Notes: generated by a model from the sequence alone, not told the origin. A stretch of 64,000 bases of DNA from an uncultured Oscillospiraceae bacterium (GCA_910585815.1 CAJUFJ010000007.1:11193-75192); one strand, 5' to 3'; counted from the stretch's first letter, positions 15,089-23,780 are shown. Numbers and translations: made by a program.

Positions 15089-15691
15089 TCAGTGGGGCCA
15101 CACCAGGCTCACCGCGCACAGAGCCAGGGACAGGGCCATTGCCACGTCCACCGTCCGGCGGTGGCGGGCAAAGAGCTTTTGCAGCGACGCCCCGGCGAAC
15201 AGCCACACCAGATTGCACATCGGCCCGGTGAAGGGGAGGAACAGCCCCACCGCCAGCAGGGCCCAGATTGAGCTGTTGTAGGGCAGCACGTAGCCGCTCA
15301 GGGCGGCGATGCAGAAGATGATTACCTTCACATTGGTCAGGTTGACCAGCAGCCCCGTGAGGAAGGTGGGGGCCGCCGGGTCCCGGTCCGGGTCGGCTCC
15401 GCCGGGGCGCAGCATGTGCCAGGCCATCCACAGCAGGTAGGCCGCTCCCACCCAGGACAGCGCCCCCACATACCGGTCCAGGGCCGCCCCCAGCAGCCAG
15501 GTCACGGCCACCGCCCCCATGGAATCCAGAAAGAAGCCGCAGAACAGCCCTCTCCACTGTCGCAAGGCGGGCCCTCTCCCATACCGCAGGGCTGCCCCCA
15601 GGGAACAGAGGTTGGCGGGTCCGGGGGTGATGGCCCCCACAAAGCAGTAGATCAAAAAGCTGGGAATCAGTGAAACCGGCATGGCTGCCAC
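15089..15691 (-). CDS. LysE/RhtB-family amino-acid exporter
   Basis: A 200-residue inner-membrane exporter with about six transmembrane segments. The N-terminal FVGAITPGPANLCSLGAAL is the LysE/RhtB signature (GxxPGP). A GTG at 15691 and an ATG at 15682 are both possible starts; the spacing of AAGGAAAGGA fits either. It diverges from a LysR regulator with an inverted repeat between them, the usual LysG/LysE arrangement in which the regulator turns on the exporter when its amino acid builds up. Proline or another amino acid may be the cargo, given the flanking pro genes, but this is inference. Confidence 0.88.
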   Translation of the reverse strand: MAAMPVSLIPSFLIYCFVGAITPGPANLCSLGAALRYGRGPALRQWRGLFCGFFLDSMGAVAVTWLLGAALDRYVGALSWVGAAYLLWMAWHMLRPGGADPDRDPAAPTFLTGLLVNLTNVKVIIFCIAALSGYVLPYNSSIWALLAVGLFLPFTGPMCNLVWLFAGASLQKLFARHRRTVDVAMALSLALCAVSLVWPH

Positions 15692-15729
15692 CGTCCTTTC
15701 CTTGGCAGCCCTATCCTACCAGAAAAAAT

Positions 15730-15750
15730 AACATTTGAAAAGCGAATGTT
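15730..15750. promoter_or_regulatory. LysR-type operator candidate
   Basis: AACATT, nine bases, AATGTT: an inverted repeat with LysR-like spacing in the gap between the divergent LysE and LysR genes. Confidence 0.55.
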
Positions 15751-15794
15751 TTTAAAGTATAGTATTGATATAGTCAATGATTGGAGGAATCCCC

Positions 15795-16673
15795 ATGGAG
15801 CTGAAAAATCTGCGCACCCTGCTGGCCGTGGTGGACCAGGGCAGCTACCAGAGGGCAGCGGAGCACCTGGGCTACACTCAGTCCACCATCACCGTGCAGA
15901 TCCAGCAGCTGGAGGAGGAGCTGGGAGTCCCCCTCTTTCAGCGGGCGGGCCGGCGGATGGTCCTCACCCCGGTGGGGGAGCAGGCCCTGGCCCAGGCCCG
16001 GGAGCTGCTGCTGGCCGCCGACCGGCTCTCTCAGCTGGGCCAGGCGGGGCGGGAGCCCCTGGGCACCCTGCGGGTGGACATGGCCGAGACCCTGCTGTGC
16101 TACCGGATGCAGCCGGTGATTCAGCAATTCCGCCGGCTGGCCCCCCAGGTCCGGCTTATCATCCGCAGCCGCAACTGCCTGCGCATCCCGGAAAATGTCC
16201 ACACCGGGGCCTGCGACCTGGGGGTGGGCTACGACATGGACTGGAACCGGGAGACGCTGGAGGTGGAGTCTATGGGCCGCTACCCCATCGTCCTGCTGGC
16301 CTCGCCGGAGTTTGCCCACCCCGACTTCGTCACCCCCGGCCAGCGCAAGCCGGTTTCCCTTATCACCGACGAGCCGGACAGCCTTTTCCGCCGGAATCTG
16401 GAGGACTACCTCCGCCGCCGGAGCATCACTCTGGACGCCACCCTGGAGCTGTGGAGCATTGAGACCATCAAGCGGTGTGCCATGTCCAACCTGGGCTTTA
16501 CCTACCTGCCCCGGTTCGCCGCCCGGGAGGAGCTGGCCGACGGACGTCTGGTGGAGCTGGAGGCCCCCATCTCCGGGGTCCCGGCCCCCACCCTGTGCGC
16601 CCGGCGGAAAAACCGCTGGGTCACCCCGGCCATGGAGCTGTTTATGAATCTGCTCCGGGAGAGCATCTCCTAG
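15795..16673 (+). CDS. LysR-family transcriptional regulator
   Basis: A 292-residue regulator. Residues 1-60 (LKNLRTLLAVVDQGSYQRAA, YTQSTITVQIQQLEEELGVPLF) are the LysR winged helix, followed by a linker helix and a substrate-binding domain from about 88. The ATG at 15795 is seven bases after GGAGG; an earlier in-frame ATG lacks a site. It diverges from the LysE exporter and probably controls it. Its stop overlaps by four bases the stop of the convergent PARG-like gene. Confidence 0.92.
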   Translation: MELKNLRTLLAVVDQGSYQRAAEHLGYTQSTITVQIQQLEEELGVPLFQRAGRRMVLTPVGEQALAQARELLLAADRLSQLGQAGREPLGTLRVDMAETLLCYRMQPVIQQFRRLAPQVRLIIRSRNCLRIPENVHTGACDLGVGYDMDWNRETLEVESMGRYPIVLLASPEFAHPDFVTPGQRKPVSLITDEPDSLFRRNLEDYLRRRSITLDATLELWSIETIKRCAMSNLGFTYLPRFAAREELADGRLVELEAPISGVPAPTLCARRKNRWVTPAMELFMNLLRESIS

Positions 16674-17494
16674 CCGAACCGCCGGCGGAAGGGGGCGATG
16701 TTGCCGTCCCGGCCGGGCCGCTCCAGAATGGAGAAGGTCACCGTCTCAAAGAGCCGGCCCCAGCCCTCCCCCTCCAGCAGCTCCTGCCAGAAGCGGGCCA
16801 CGTCCTCCGGGTCGTTGCGGAACACGCCGCAGCCGTAGGCCCCCAGCACCAGCCGGGTGCAGCCCCACTTGGCGAACAGGGCCAGAATTTTCCCCATCCG
16901 GCCTTTCATGACCTCCCTGGCCCGGTCCTCGCTGTCCCCATTGCGGATCACGATGCCCATGTTGACGGCGGGGGCGGTGATTACGGGGCAGGTGACAGCG
17001 CCTGCGGTCAGGGCGTAGTCCGCGGTGCGGAAAAAGGTCACGTCGCCAATCAGCATGGTGTCGGTATACACCGGGTCCCGGTTGACCCGGTTGATCTCAT
17101 AGTACCGGGGCCCCTGGCCGGTGGTCTGGGTGTGGTAGAGGTTGGAGCAGAAGGCCAGACACTCCTCCTGGGCCACCGAGCCGTTGAGAAAGCCGCCCCC
17201 GGGATTTTTGGCGGAGGCGAAATTAAGCACCCCGATTTTGGGGCAGAGGACCTCCCCGCCGGCCAGACGGAAAATGGCGTCTACCGTCCCCTCCCCCCGG
17301 ACCTCAATGGCGGCGGAGGGACCCTCTGCCGGGCGCGCGGTCTCCCGGACCAGGGAGTCCAGGTCCTGGGCGGTCCACAGCTCCGTGGGCCGGGCGGCGT
17401 CAAAGAGAATCACCTGGCCGTCCAGCGTATATCGGCCCGCCCGGCTGATCTCCACCGTCTCCTGAGCCAGGGCCTGAAGCTGTTCCCTGCTCAT
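16670..17494 (-). CDS. TIGR02452/DUF2263 PARG-like ADP-ribose hydrolase
   Basis: A 274-residue protein with the poly(ADP-ribose) glycohydrolase signature GGG-x7-QEE (PGGGFLNGSVAQEECL, about residues 97-112), preceded by LNFASAKN and followed by the macro-domain loop LGAYGCGVFRNDP. Enzymes of this family remove ADP-ribose from proteins or nucleic acids. Its ATG overlaps the proB stop as ATGA, so the two are translationally coupled. Why an ADP-ribose hydrolase rides with glutamate 5-kinase is unclear; NAD-linked metabolism or phage/toxin protection are options. The catalytic glutamates are intact. Confidence 0.82.
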   Translation of the reverse strand: MSREQLQALAQETVEISRAGRYTLDGQVILFDAARPTELWTAQDLDSLVRETARPAEGPSAAIEVRGEGTVDAIFRLAGGEVLCPKIGVLNFASAKNPGGGFLNGSVAQEECLAFCSNLYHTQTTGQGPRYYEINRVNRDPVYTDTMLIGDVTFFRTADYALTAGAVTCPVITAPAVNMGIVIRNGDSEDRAREVMKGRMGKILALFAKWGCTRLVLGAYGCGVFRNDPEDVARFWQELLEGEGWGRLFETVTFSILERPGRDGNIAPFRRRFG

Positions 17495-18261
17495 ACCCGC
17501 ACCCCCAGGAAGCGGGTGCCCACCGCCTTGCCCTCAGCGATGTCGTAGAGCCGCTCGGGGTGTTCCCCGTTGGTAATCACCATGTCGCAGCCGGCGGCGG
17601 TGACCATCTTGGCCGCCCGGAGCTTGGTCTCCATGCCGCCGGTGGCCAGCTCGCTGCCCTTGCCCCCGGCCAGGGCCTCGATCTCGGGGGTGACGGCCTC
17701 CACGGTGGGAATCAGCTTGGCGGTGGGGTCCTTCCGGGGGTCGGCGGTGTACAGCCCCTCGATGTCGCTGAGGAGGACCAGCAGGTCGGCCCCCACCGAA
17801 CAGGCCACAATGGCCCCCAGGGTGTCGTTGTCCCCCACCTTGATCTCGGCGGTGGCCACCGTGTCGTTCTCGTTGATGACAGGCAGGGCCCCCAGTTCCA
17901 GCAGCCGGGCCATGGTGTTTTCAAAGTTCTGCCGCCGGTCGGTATGGTCGATATCCTCGCTGGTCAGCAGAATCTGGGCCACCGTGTGGTTGTACTGGGA
18001 AAACAGCTTGTCATAGGTGTACATCAGCTCGCACTGGCCCACGGCGGCGGCAGCCTGCTTGGTGGGCATGTCGGAGGGCCTGCCGGGCAGGTTCAGCTTG
18101 CCCACCCCCATGCCGATGGCCCCGGAGGACACCAGAATCATCTCGTGCCCCGCGTTTTTCAGGTCGGACAGCACCTTCACCAGCTCCTCCACATGGCGGA
18201 TGTTCAGCCGCCCGGTGGCATGGGCCAGGGTGGAGGTGCCTACTTTTACTACGATACGCAT
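17491..18261 (-). CDS. proB: Glutamate 5-kinase (short form, no PUA domain)
   Basis: A 256-residue amino-acid kinase, first step of proline synthesis, feeding the product to ProA at 13.7 kb. VVKVGTSTL, LVSSGAIGMG, PVINENDTV, VGDNDTLGA and LLSDIEGLYTADPR mark the active site, and GSELATGGMETKLRAAKM the ATP side. The C-terminal PUA domain of E. coli ProB is missing, as in other short forms. The ATG at 18261 follows AAAGGAGAATATAACC; a longer in-frame start lies in the flanking repeat and is rejected. It overlaps the PARG-like gene by four bases. Confidence 0.95.
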   Translation of the reverse strand: MRIVVKVGTSTLAHATGRLNIRHVEELVKVLSDLKNAGHEMILVSSGAIGMGVGKLNLPGRPSDMPTKQAAAAVGQCELMYTYDKLFSQYNHTVAQILLTSEDIDHTDRRQNFENTMARLLELGALPVINENDTVATAEIKVGDNDTLGAIVACSVGADLLVLLSDIEGLYTADPRKDPTAKLIPTVEAVTPEIEALAGGKGSELATGGMETKLRAAKMVTAAGCDMVITNGEHPERLYDIAEGKAVGTRFLGVRV

Positions 18262-18306
18262 GGTTATATTCTCCTTTAATATTACGGTTTTGATTGCGTT
18301 TCGTCC

Positions 18307-18384
18307 TGTAGGGCAAGGGCTCTGCCCTTGCCTGAACAGGTTTCCATATCCGTGACGAGGCAAGGGCAGAGCCCTTGCCCTACA
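18307..18384. repeat. TGTAGGG-ended double-hairpin element, copy 4
   Basis: TGTAGGGCAAGGGC..., an inner hairpin, about 30 bases of spacer, then a mirrored hairpin ending GCCCTTGCCCTACA. It lies between proC and proB. Confidence 0.75.
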
Positions 18385-18394
18385 TTATGTAACT

Positions 18395-19198
18395 TTACCG
18401 CAGCTTCACCGTCTTCTCATAGGCGGCGATGACCGCCTCCATGGCGGCGGACCGGAAGCCGCTCCGCTCCAGGGCCCGGATGCCCTGGATGGTGGTGCCC
18501 CCGGGGGAGCAGACGGCGTCCTTCAGTGCGCCGGGGTGTTTGCCGCTCTCCAGCACCATCCGGGCCGCCCCAATGGCCATCTGTGCGGCGTAGGACATGG
18601 CCTTGTCCCGGGGCAGGCCGCAGGCCACCCCGCCGTCGGCCAGAGCTTCAATAAACAGGTAGGCAAAGGCGGGGCCGCAGCCGGATACGGCGCTGGCCGC
18701 GTCAATAAACCCCTCGGGCACCGGGTCCACCAGCCCGGCAGGGGCGATCAAAGCGGCGAAGCTGTCCAGCTCGTCCATGGTCACCCCCTGGCCGCAGTAC
18801 TGCACCACTCCGGCCCCGATGGCGGCGGGGGTGTTGGGCATCATGCGGATTACGGGGCAGTCCATGTCCAGAATGTCCTGGATGCGCTCGCAGGTCAGGC
18901 TGGCGGCCATGGTCACCAGCACAAAACGGTCCTCCCGCCCCCGCAGGATGCGCTCCAGAGGGTCCAGCACCAGTTCCATCATCTGGGGCTTTACCCCCAG
19001 GAAGATAAGCTGCGCGGTGCGGGCCACCTCCTCGTTGGTGGACAGGACCGCGCCGGGCAGCTCGGCCGCCAGGGTCTCCGCCTTGGCGGGGGTGCGGTTG
19101 GACAGCAGGATGGTCTCGGCCAGCCCGCTCCGGGCCGCAGCCCGGGCCACGGCGGAGCCCATGTTTCCGGTGCCGATAAAGCCGATGGTTTGATACAT
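18395..19198 (-). CDS. proC: Pyrroline-5-carboxylate reductase
   Basis: A 267-residue NAD(P)H enzyme, last step of proline synthesis. The N-terminal Rossmann motif IGFIGTGNMGSA, the LGVKPQMM strand, VIRMMPNTPAAIGAG and the C-terminal DAVCSPGGTTIQGIRALE are all present. The ATG follows AAGGAGGAACCAATT. It is 133 bases upstream of proB on the same strand with a hairpin element between, so proC, proB and the PARG-like gene may form one transcript. Confidence 0.96.
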   Translation of the reverse strand: MYQTIGFIGTGNMGSAVARAAARSGLAETILLSNRTPAKAETLAAELPGAVLSTNEEVARTAQLIFLGVKPQMMELVLDPLERILRGREDRFVLVTMAASLTCERIQDILDMDCPVIRMMPNTPAAIGAGVVQYCGQGVTMDELDSFAALIAPAGLVDPVPEGFIDAASAVSGCGPAFAYLFIEALADGGVACGLPRDKAMSYAAQMAIGAARMVLESGKHPGALKDAVCSPGGTTIQGIRALERSGFRSAAMEAVIAAYEKTVKLR

Positions 19199-19221
19199 AA
19201 TTGGTTCCTCCTTGTTGAGCG

Positions 19222-19250
19222 AAAATGCCCCGGTTTTACCGGGGCATTTT
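19222..19250. terminator. Intrinsic terminator upstream of proC
   Basis: AAAATGCCCCGG, a 5-base loop, CCGGGGCATTTT. It ends the minus-strand gene at 19258-20049 and separates it from proC. Confidence 0.85.
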
Positions 19251-19257
19251 CTGGTAT

Positions 19258-20049
19258 TTAATGACATAAGAGAGGCAGGAAGAAAACGGCAGCCGCCGCT
19301 CCGAAGGAAAGTACAGAGGCCGCCCACAGCGCCCACTGTTTTTTCGCAAAGCTGATGGCTCCATTAAGCAGTGCCGCCAAAAAACTGATGCATCCCAGCG
19401 TGACAAAATTATAAATCAGAAACCGACTGGCGTCCGCATTGGCGGAGAGCAGGGATATATTGGTGGTCAAAAAGCTGAAAAGGGCGACAAACACCGTTAG
19501 AATCACCAGGACATTGGCGTAAATTGACCGCTCCAGATCCTTTAAATTTTCTGTTTTCTTTTCAATCTCTCTGATCTCATGCTGGTAAATATCTTTATAC
19601 TTTCCCAGGCCGGAGTAATCCATCTCATCTGAAAACGCGCCGGCATAGGGGGTCTCCACATGGCTGGCCAGCATTTCAAACAGGATGGTGACGTATTTTC
19701 CGTCCTTTTGAAGGTCAATCTCATTCCCTGACACATTTGTAACCCGGAAGAACACCTTGGTATGGTGCCCCGGCTGGTACACGGGAGCATCCATGGAAAG
19801 TCCCTGACGCAATCTGCTGTTCTTTAAAACAATCCTGCCCAGCATATTATCCGGCAGACAAATATTTTCCTGTGTTGCGACAAAAGCCGACTCCCCATGC
19901 TTCAAGCTGATGTGGGAAAGCTTCTTGTTTTCCGAGACAAAATATTCCGCTCTCAGGTCGTATCCAATATTTGTAATACAGCTCGGGTCGTAATGTTCCA
20001 GCAGCCCATTACCAGCCTGTACCGCTATCTGATGGTCTGTAAGTACCAT
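19258..20049 (-). CDS. dCTP-deaminase-like domain fused to a coiled coil and three membrane helices
   Basis: A 263-residue protein. Residues 1-135 follow the dCTP deaminase/dUTPase fold: MVLTDHQI start, NIGYDLRAEYF, ENICLPDNMLGRIVLKNSRLRQG, YQPGHHTKVFFRVTN. The catalytic-loop glutamate that follows DPG in true deaminases is not seen. A charged helix (155-177) leads to membrane segments at about 178-201, 210-232 and 239-261. A nucleotide-binding sensor on a membrane effector is typical of anti-phage proteins, but no such role is shown. It is more AT-rich than its neighbours and has its own promoter and terminator, which suggests acquisition by transfer. Confidence 0.7.
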   Translation of the reverse strand: MVLTDHQIAVQAGNGLLEHYDPSCITNIGYDLRAEYFVSENKKLSHISLKHGESAFVATQENICLPDNMLGRIVLKNSRLRQGLSMDAPVYQPGHHTKVFFRVTNVSGNEIDLQKDGKYVTILFEMLASHVETPYAGAFSDEMDYSGLGKYKDIYQHEIREIEKKTENLKDLERSIYANVLVILTVFVALFSFLTTNISLLSANADASRFLIYNFVTLGCISFLAALLNGAISFAKKQWALWAASVLSFGAAAAVFFLPLLCH

Positions 20050-20079
20050 ATACTCTCCCCCTCACTGATGATACAGTTA

Positions 20080-20108
20080 ATTATAATCGTTACAAGCTAT
20101 TTTGTAAA
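20080..20108 (-). promoter_or_regulatory. Sigma-A-type promoter for the Dcd-like membrane protein
   Basis: Minus strand TTTACA (20103-20108) and TATAAT (20080-20085) with a 17-base spacer, 30 bases before the start codon. Confidence 0.7.
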
Positions 20109-20156
20109 CCTTTTTCTTGTTTTTGGATGAATATAAAAATCTTAATCAATTCTTAA

Positions 20157-20185
20157 TTGTATTTCCCCCGCAGCTGTTATATACT
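20157..20185 (+). promoter_or_regulatory. Sigma-A-type promoter for the GntR/ABC operon
   Basis: TTGTAT (20157-20162) and TATACT (20180-20185), 17-base spacer. The GTACTAA/TTAGTAC palindrome starts five bases after the -10. Confidence 0.65.
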
Positions 20186-20189
20186 GACC

Positions 20190-20208
20190 GTACTAATACA
20201 GTTAGTAC
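20190..20208. promoter_or_regulatory. GntR operator candidate
   Basis: GTACTAA, five bases, TTAGTAC: a perfect inverted repeat over the expected transcription start of the GntR/ABC operon, well placed for self-repression by the first gene product. Confidence 0.65.
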
Positions 20209-20232
20209 AGTATCCGGAAAGGAGGAGCTGTG

Positions 20233-20607
20233 ATGTTGAATTTAGACTACCGGGACGCCCGGCCCATTTATGAGCAGGTGAAGGACGGTCTGCGGCGGCT
20301 GATGGTCACAGGGGTGATACAGGAGGGGGAGAAGCTCCCCTCGGTGCGCACCATGGCCGGGTCGCTGGCCATCAACCCCAACACCATCCAGCGGGCCTAC
20401 GAGGCCCTGGAGTCGGAGGGCTATGTCTACTCGGTGCCCGGGAAGGGCTCCTTCGCCGCCCCCAACACCGGGGTGGACGAGGGGCGCAAGCATGACCTGC
20501 TGCACACCTTCGACCAGACGGCGGGGGAGCTGCTGTTCCTGGGGGTAAGCGGCGAGGAGCTTTGGGCCCGCGTCCGGGCGCTGGAAGGGGGAGAAACGAA
20601 TGATTAA
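20233..20607 (+). CDS. GntR-family regulator, YtrA type
   Basis: A 124-residue regulator with a winged helix (ARPIYEQVKDGLRRLMVTGVIQEGEKLPSVR, then AINPNTIQRAYEALESEGYVYS) and a very short C-terminal part, as in the YtrA subgroup that controls ABC exporters. The ATG at 20233 is seven bases past GGAGG. Its end overlaps the start of the ATPase gene by eight bases. It probably binds the palindrome at 20190 and represses the operon until a membrane-active compound is sensed. Confidence 0.92.
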   Translation: MLNLDYRDARPIYEQVKDGLRRLMVTGVIQEGEKLPSVRTMAGSLAINPNTIQRAYEALESEGYVYSVPGKGSFAAPNTGVDEGRKHDLLHTFDQTAGELLFLGVSGEELWARVRALEGGETND

Positions 20608-21502
20608 GGTAATCAATGTGGTAAAGACCTTCGACGGCTTTCGCGCCCTGGACGGTCTCACTATGACAGCGGAGAAGGGCTCCATCTACGGGCTGGTGGG
20701 CCCCAACGGGGCGGGCAAATCCACCATTCTGCGGCACATCATGGGCATTTACCGGCCCGACTCCGGGTCGGTGCTGGTGGACGGCGATCAGGTCTACGAA
20801 AATCCGGCGGTAAAGGCCAGGATCGCCGCCATCCCCGACGAGCTGTACTACTTTAACTCCGCCTCCACCCGGGACATGATGCGCTTTTACCGGGGGATGT
20901 ACCCAAATTTCGACGCAAAGCGGTACGAGGCCCTGGCCGAGGCCTTCCCGGAGGTGGATGAAAAGCTGCCCATCCGGCGGCTGTCCAAGGGGATGCAGAA
21001 GCAGAGTGCCTTCCGGCTGGCCCTGTGCTGCAATCCGGATGTACTGGTCCTTGATGAGCCAGTGGACGGCCTGGACCCGGTGATGCGGCGGCAGGTGTGG
21101 TCCCTGCTCATGGGGGACGTGGCCCAGCGGGGGACCACCGTGCTGGTCAGCTCCCACAACCTGCGGGAGCTGGAGGACGTGTGCGACCATGTGGGCATCC
21201 TCAGCCACGGCAAGGTGCTGCTGGAGCGGTCCCTCACCGATTTGCAGGACAACGTAGTGAAGCTTCAAATCGCCTTTGCCGACGGTAAGCTGCCCGAGCT
21301 GCCCAAGGATTTGAACGTGCTCCACACCTCCCAGATCGGGCGGGTGTTCACCCTCATCGTCCGGGGCAGTCCGGCGGAGATCAAGACCCGCATGGCGGGC
21401 TTCGCCCCCATTTTGATGGAGGCCCTGCCCCTGACACTGGAGGAAATCTTTATCTATGAACTGGGAGGTGAGGACTATGCGGTCCGCGACATCGTACTTT
21501 AA
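20600..21502 (+). CDS. ABC exporter ATP-binding protein
   Basis: A 300-residue ABC ATPase. Walker A GPNGAGKST is near residues 38-46, the signature RLSKGMQKQSA near 130, Walker B VLVLDEPVDGLDP near 150 and the switch histidine in LVSSHNLRELE. The C-terminal 80 residues form the extra domain usual in drug and lantibiotic exporters. It overlaps both neighbours, the GntR regulator upstream and the permease downstream, so all three are translationally coupled. Confidence 0.94.
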   Translation: MIKVINVVKTFDGFRALDGLTMTAEKGSIYGLVGPNGAGKSTILRHIMGIYRPDSGSVLVDGDQVYENPAVKARIAAIPDELYYFNSASTRDMMRFYRGMYPNFDAKRYEALAEAFPEVDEKLPIRRLSKGMQKQSAFRLALCCNPDVLVLDEPVDGLDPVMRRQVWSLLMGDVAQRGTTVLVSSHNLRELEDVCDHVGILSHGKVLLERSLTDLQDNVVKLQIAFADGKLPELPKDLNVLHTSQIGRVFTLIVRGSPAEIKTRMAGFAPILMEALPLTLEEIFIYELGGEDYAVRDIVL

Positions 21503-23405
21503 CGGCACCCTCTACCGCAAGACCCTGGCCCGCTTCTGGCCCCTGTGGGGGCTGTGGGGGGTGGGCTGGCTCTTTCTGCTGCCCCTGAACTTCCTCAACA
21601 GCTGGCTGCGCTACTCCCGCCAGTCGAGCTCCAATGCTCTGCGCTTTATGCTGCAAGACGCCGAAAACGTCCCCAGCCTGCTGTCCCCCGGCGTGTTCCT
21701 GGCCCTGCTCTTTGCCATTCTGTGCGCCATGGCGGTGTTCGGCTACCTCTATAACAGCCGTTCCGCCTGCTGGACCCACGCCCTGCCCCTGCGGCGGGAA
21801 GCCCTGTTTACCACCCAGTACCTGGCGGGGCTCTCTTTCCTGCTGCTGCCTCTGGCGGCGGCGGGGGTGCTCACCGCCGCGGTGGAGGTGTCATTCCTGC
21901 CCATGGAGCAATGGGGCACGGCCCTGTCCGCCCTGCTGACCTGGCTGCTGGCCCAGAGCGGCATCTGCCTGTTTTTCTTCTCCTTCGCCGCCTTCTGCGC
22001 CATGTTCACCGGCCACATCCTGGCCCTGCCCGCCTTCTACTTTATCCTCAACTGCCTGGTCTCCGGGCTCTGGGCCCTGGTGGACGCCCTGATGTCGGAA
22101 TTTTTCTACGGCTACTGGAGCAGCTCCGGGGTGTTGACGGTGGTGGAATACCTCACCCCGGCACACGCCCTGAGCCGCGCGGTGAACTACGGCGTTGGCG
22201 ATGAGGGAAACCAGCTCAGCAGCCCCGTAACGGTGGCGGTCTACGCCCTCGCGGGGGCGGCCCTGTTCCTGGTCTCCCTGTATGTCTACCGCCGGCGGCA
22301 TGTGGAGACCGCCGGGGACGTGGTGTCCATCCCCCTGGTGCGGCCCCTGTTCAAATACGGCGTGTCCTTCTGCGTCGGGCTGTGCTTCGGTATGTTCACC
22401 GTCGTCTTCTTCAACTTCTACAGCCTCACCGCCCTGATTCCCTTCATCCTCCTCTGGTCGGCGGTGGGCTATTTCGCCGCCGAAATGCTTTTGAAAAAGT
22501 CCTTCCGGGTGTTCAGGGCCTGGAAGGGGGCGGCGGTGATGGCCGCCGTGCTGCTGGCCCTGTGCCTGGGCTGTCTGGCCGACGTGTTCGGCGTGGCGAG
22601 CCGGGTGCCCGCCCCCGGTCAGGTGACGTCGGTGGAGGTGATGCTTGATATGGGTTACCCCTCCGACGGCGGTCAAACCCTCAGCGCCTATCTCGATGAT
22701 CCCAATCAAATCCAGATCATTACCGCCCTCCACCAGGCCATCGTGGACAACCGGGACCGCGAGGGCCTGGACCCCGACTCGGACAACGACTACACCTCCG
22801 CCTACCTCACCTACCAGCTCTCCAACGGCAGCGAGCTGAGACGGAGATACGCAGGCGTCCCCATCCGCGCCGGCGACCTGGATACCCCCGGCACCGTGGC
22901 CCACGCCATGCAGCAGCTCCTTGCCGACCGGGAGCTGGTAGCCACGGCATATGGCTTTGACAAGTTCCTGGAGGACGGCCGCCTCACCGGAGCCTGGCTG
23001 GACCGGATCAATAACGCCAAGGGCGAGTTGGAGTACAACATCTATGTGGACGACTACGCCCAGGAGCTGTGGGATGCGGTACAGCAGGACTTTGCCGAGG
23101 GGACCATCGGCGTGCGTTATCTCTTCGACCAGGGCGGCGACCGCCTGAAGGGTACCTATCGCACCGATCTGACCTTCAGCCTTACGGCTTACCGGAAGCC
23201 CGGCTCCAACCAGAAGGACTACTCCGTCCAGGCCAGCCCCGCCAGCTACGACATCGACGAGACCCTCAGCGTCACCCTCACCCCCAACGCCAGACACACC
23301 TTAGCCGTGCTGGAGCAGACCGGCATCTTTAAGGAGGGGTACTCCCTGGCAGCCCACGAAACCGCAGATTATGACCCGGCCTATCCCGACACGGCAGCGC
23401 ATTAA
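21477..23405 (+). CDS. ABC-2-type permease with large C-terminal extracytoplasmic domain
   Basis: A 642-residue membrane protein. The first ~370 residues hold eight or so hydrophobic segments (WLFLLPLNF, FLALLFAILCAMAVFGYLY, LSFLLLPLAAAGVLTAA, and others). The remaining ~260 residues are soluble, probably outside the membrane, with VTSVEVMLDMGYPSDGG and DNRDREGLDPDSDNDYTS, like the extracellular domain of YtrC/D-type exporters. The ATG at 21477 is inside the ATPase gene and follows GGGAGGTGAGG. Export of an antimicrobial peptide or lipid-interacting compound is plausible; the cargo is unknown. Confidence 0.88.
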   Translation: MRSATSYFNGTLYRKTLARFWPLWGLWGVGWLFLLPLNFLNSWLRYSRQSSSNALRFMLQDAENVPSLLSPGVFLALLFAILCAMAVFGYLYNSRSACWTHALPLRREALFTTQYLAGLSFLLLPLAAAGVLTAAVEVSFLPMEQWGTALSALLTWLLAQSGICLFFFSFAAFCAMFTGHILALPAFYFILNCLVSGLWALVDALMSEFFYGYWSSSGVLTVVEYLTPAHALSRAVNYGVGDEGNQLSSPVTVAVYALAGAALFLVSLYVYRRRHVETAGDVVSIPLVRPLFKYGVSFCVGLCFGMFTVVFFNFYSLTALIPFILLWSAVGYFAAEMLLKKSFRVFRAWKGAAVMAAVLLALCLGCLADVFGVASRVPAPGQVTSVEVMLDMGYPSDGGQTLSAYLDDPNQIQIITALHQAIVDNRDREGLDPDSDNDYTSAYLTYQLSNGSELRRRYAGVPIRAGDLDTPGTVAHAMQQLLADRELVATAYGFDKFLEDGRLTGAWLDRINNAKGELEYNIYVDDYAQELWDAVQQDFAEGTIGVRYLFDQGGDRLKGTYRTDLTFSLTAYRKPGSNQKDYSVQASPASYDIDETLSVTLTPNARHTLAVLEQTGIFKEGYSLAAHETADYDPAYPDTAAH

Positions 23406-23467
23406 CCCCGTCCACTGTGCGGACCGCGCCGCGTATTAAAACGCACAGCCCAAAGGACTGCGCCAAA

Positions 23468-23639
23468 AAGCCTCCTTTAGAAAGGAGGTGCCCCAGTGCG
23501 CACACTGGGGCGGAGGATTGCGTTTTGCGAAGCAAAACATACGAAGTAAACAAAGATTAGGATTATTTCATACATTTTGCCTTCGGCAAAATACAATCCT
23601 CAGTCAGCCTTCGGCTGACAGCTCCTTTCAAAAGGAGCC
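23468..23639 (+). repeat. Long hairpin repeat, family 1, copy B
   Basis: Same architecture as the copy at 1070: AAGCCTCC start, CCCCAGTG/CACTGGGG hairpin, GAGGATTG...CAATCCTC core, AGCCTTCGGCT stem, CTCCTTT/AAAGGAG end. It makes up much of the 474-base gap between the exporter and thiolase genes. Confidence 0.8.
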
Positions 23640-23746
23640 TGCCCCCTCTGTCGGCTTCGCCGACATCTCCCCCTGTCAGGGGGAGTCGCCCCTGCGGGGG
23701 CGGAGGTTTTTTGACAGTTTAGCCTTCCCCCTTGAAGGGGGAAGGC
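23640..23746. repeat. Family 3 hairpin repeat plus terminator-like palindrome
   Basis: Three small hairpins (GTCGGCTTCGCCGAC; CTCCCCCTGTCAGGGGGAG; CGCCCCTGCGGGGGCG), then GCCTTCCCCCTT/AAGGGGGAAGGC at 23722-23746 followed by TTTTC. The first two hairpins recur at 61708. Confidence 0.7.
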
Positions 23747-23780
23747 GTTTTCTTCGCCCAAAAAACCGTAGAAAATCTTA

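Noticed and set aside
23406..23760. CRISPR-like array from repeated short palindromes
   Set aside because: The repeats differ from each other and have no regular spacers; they are hairpin elements.
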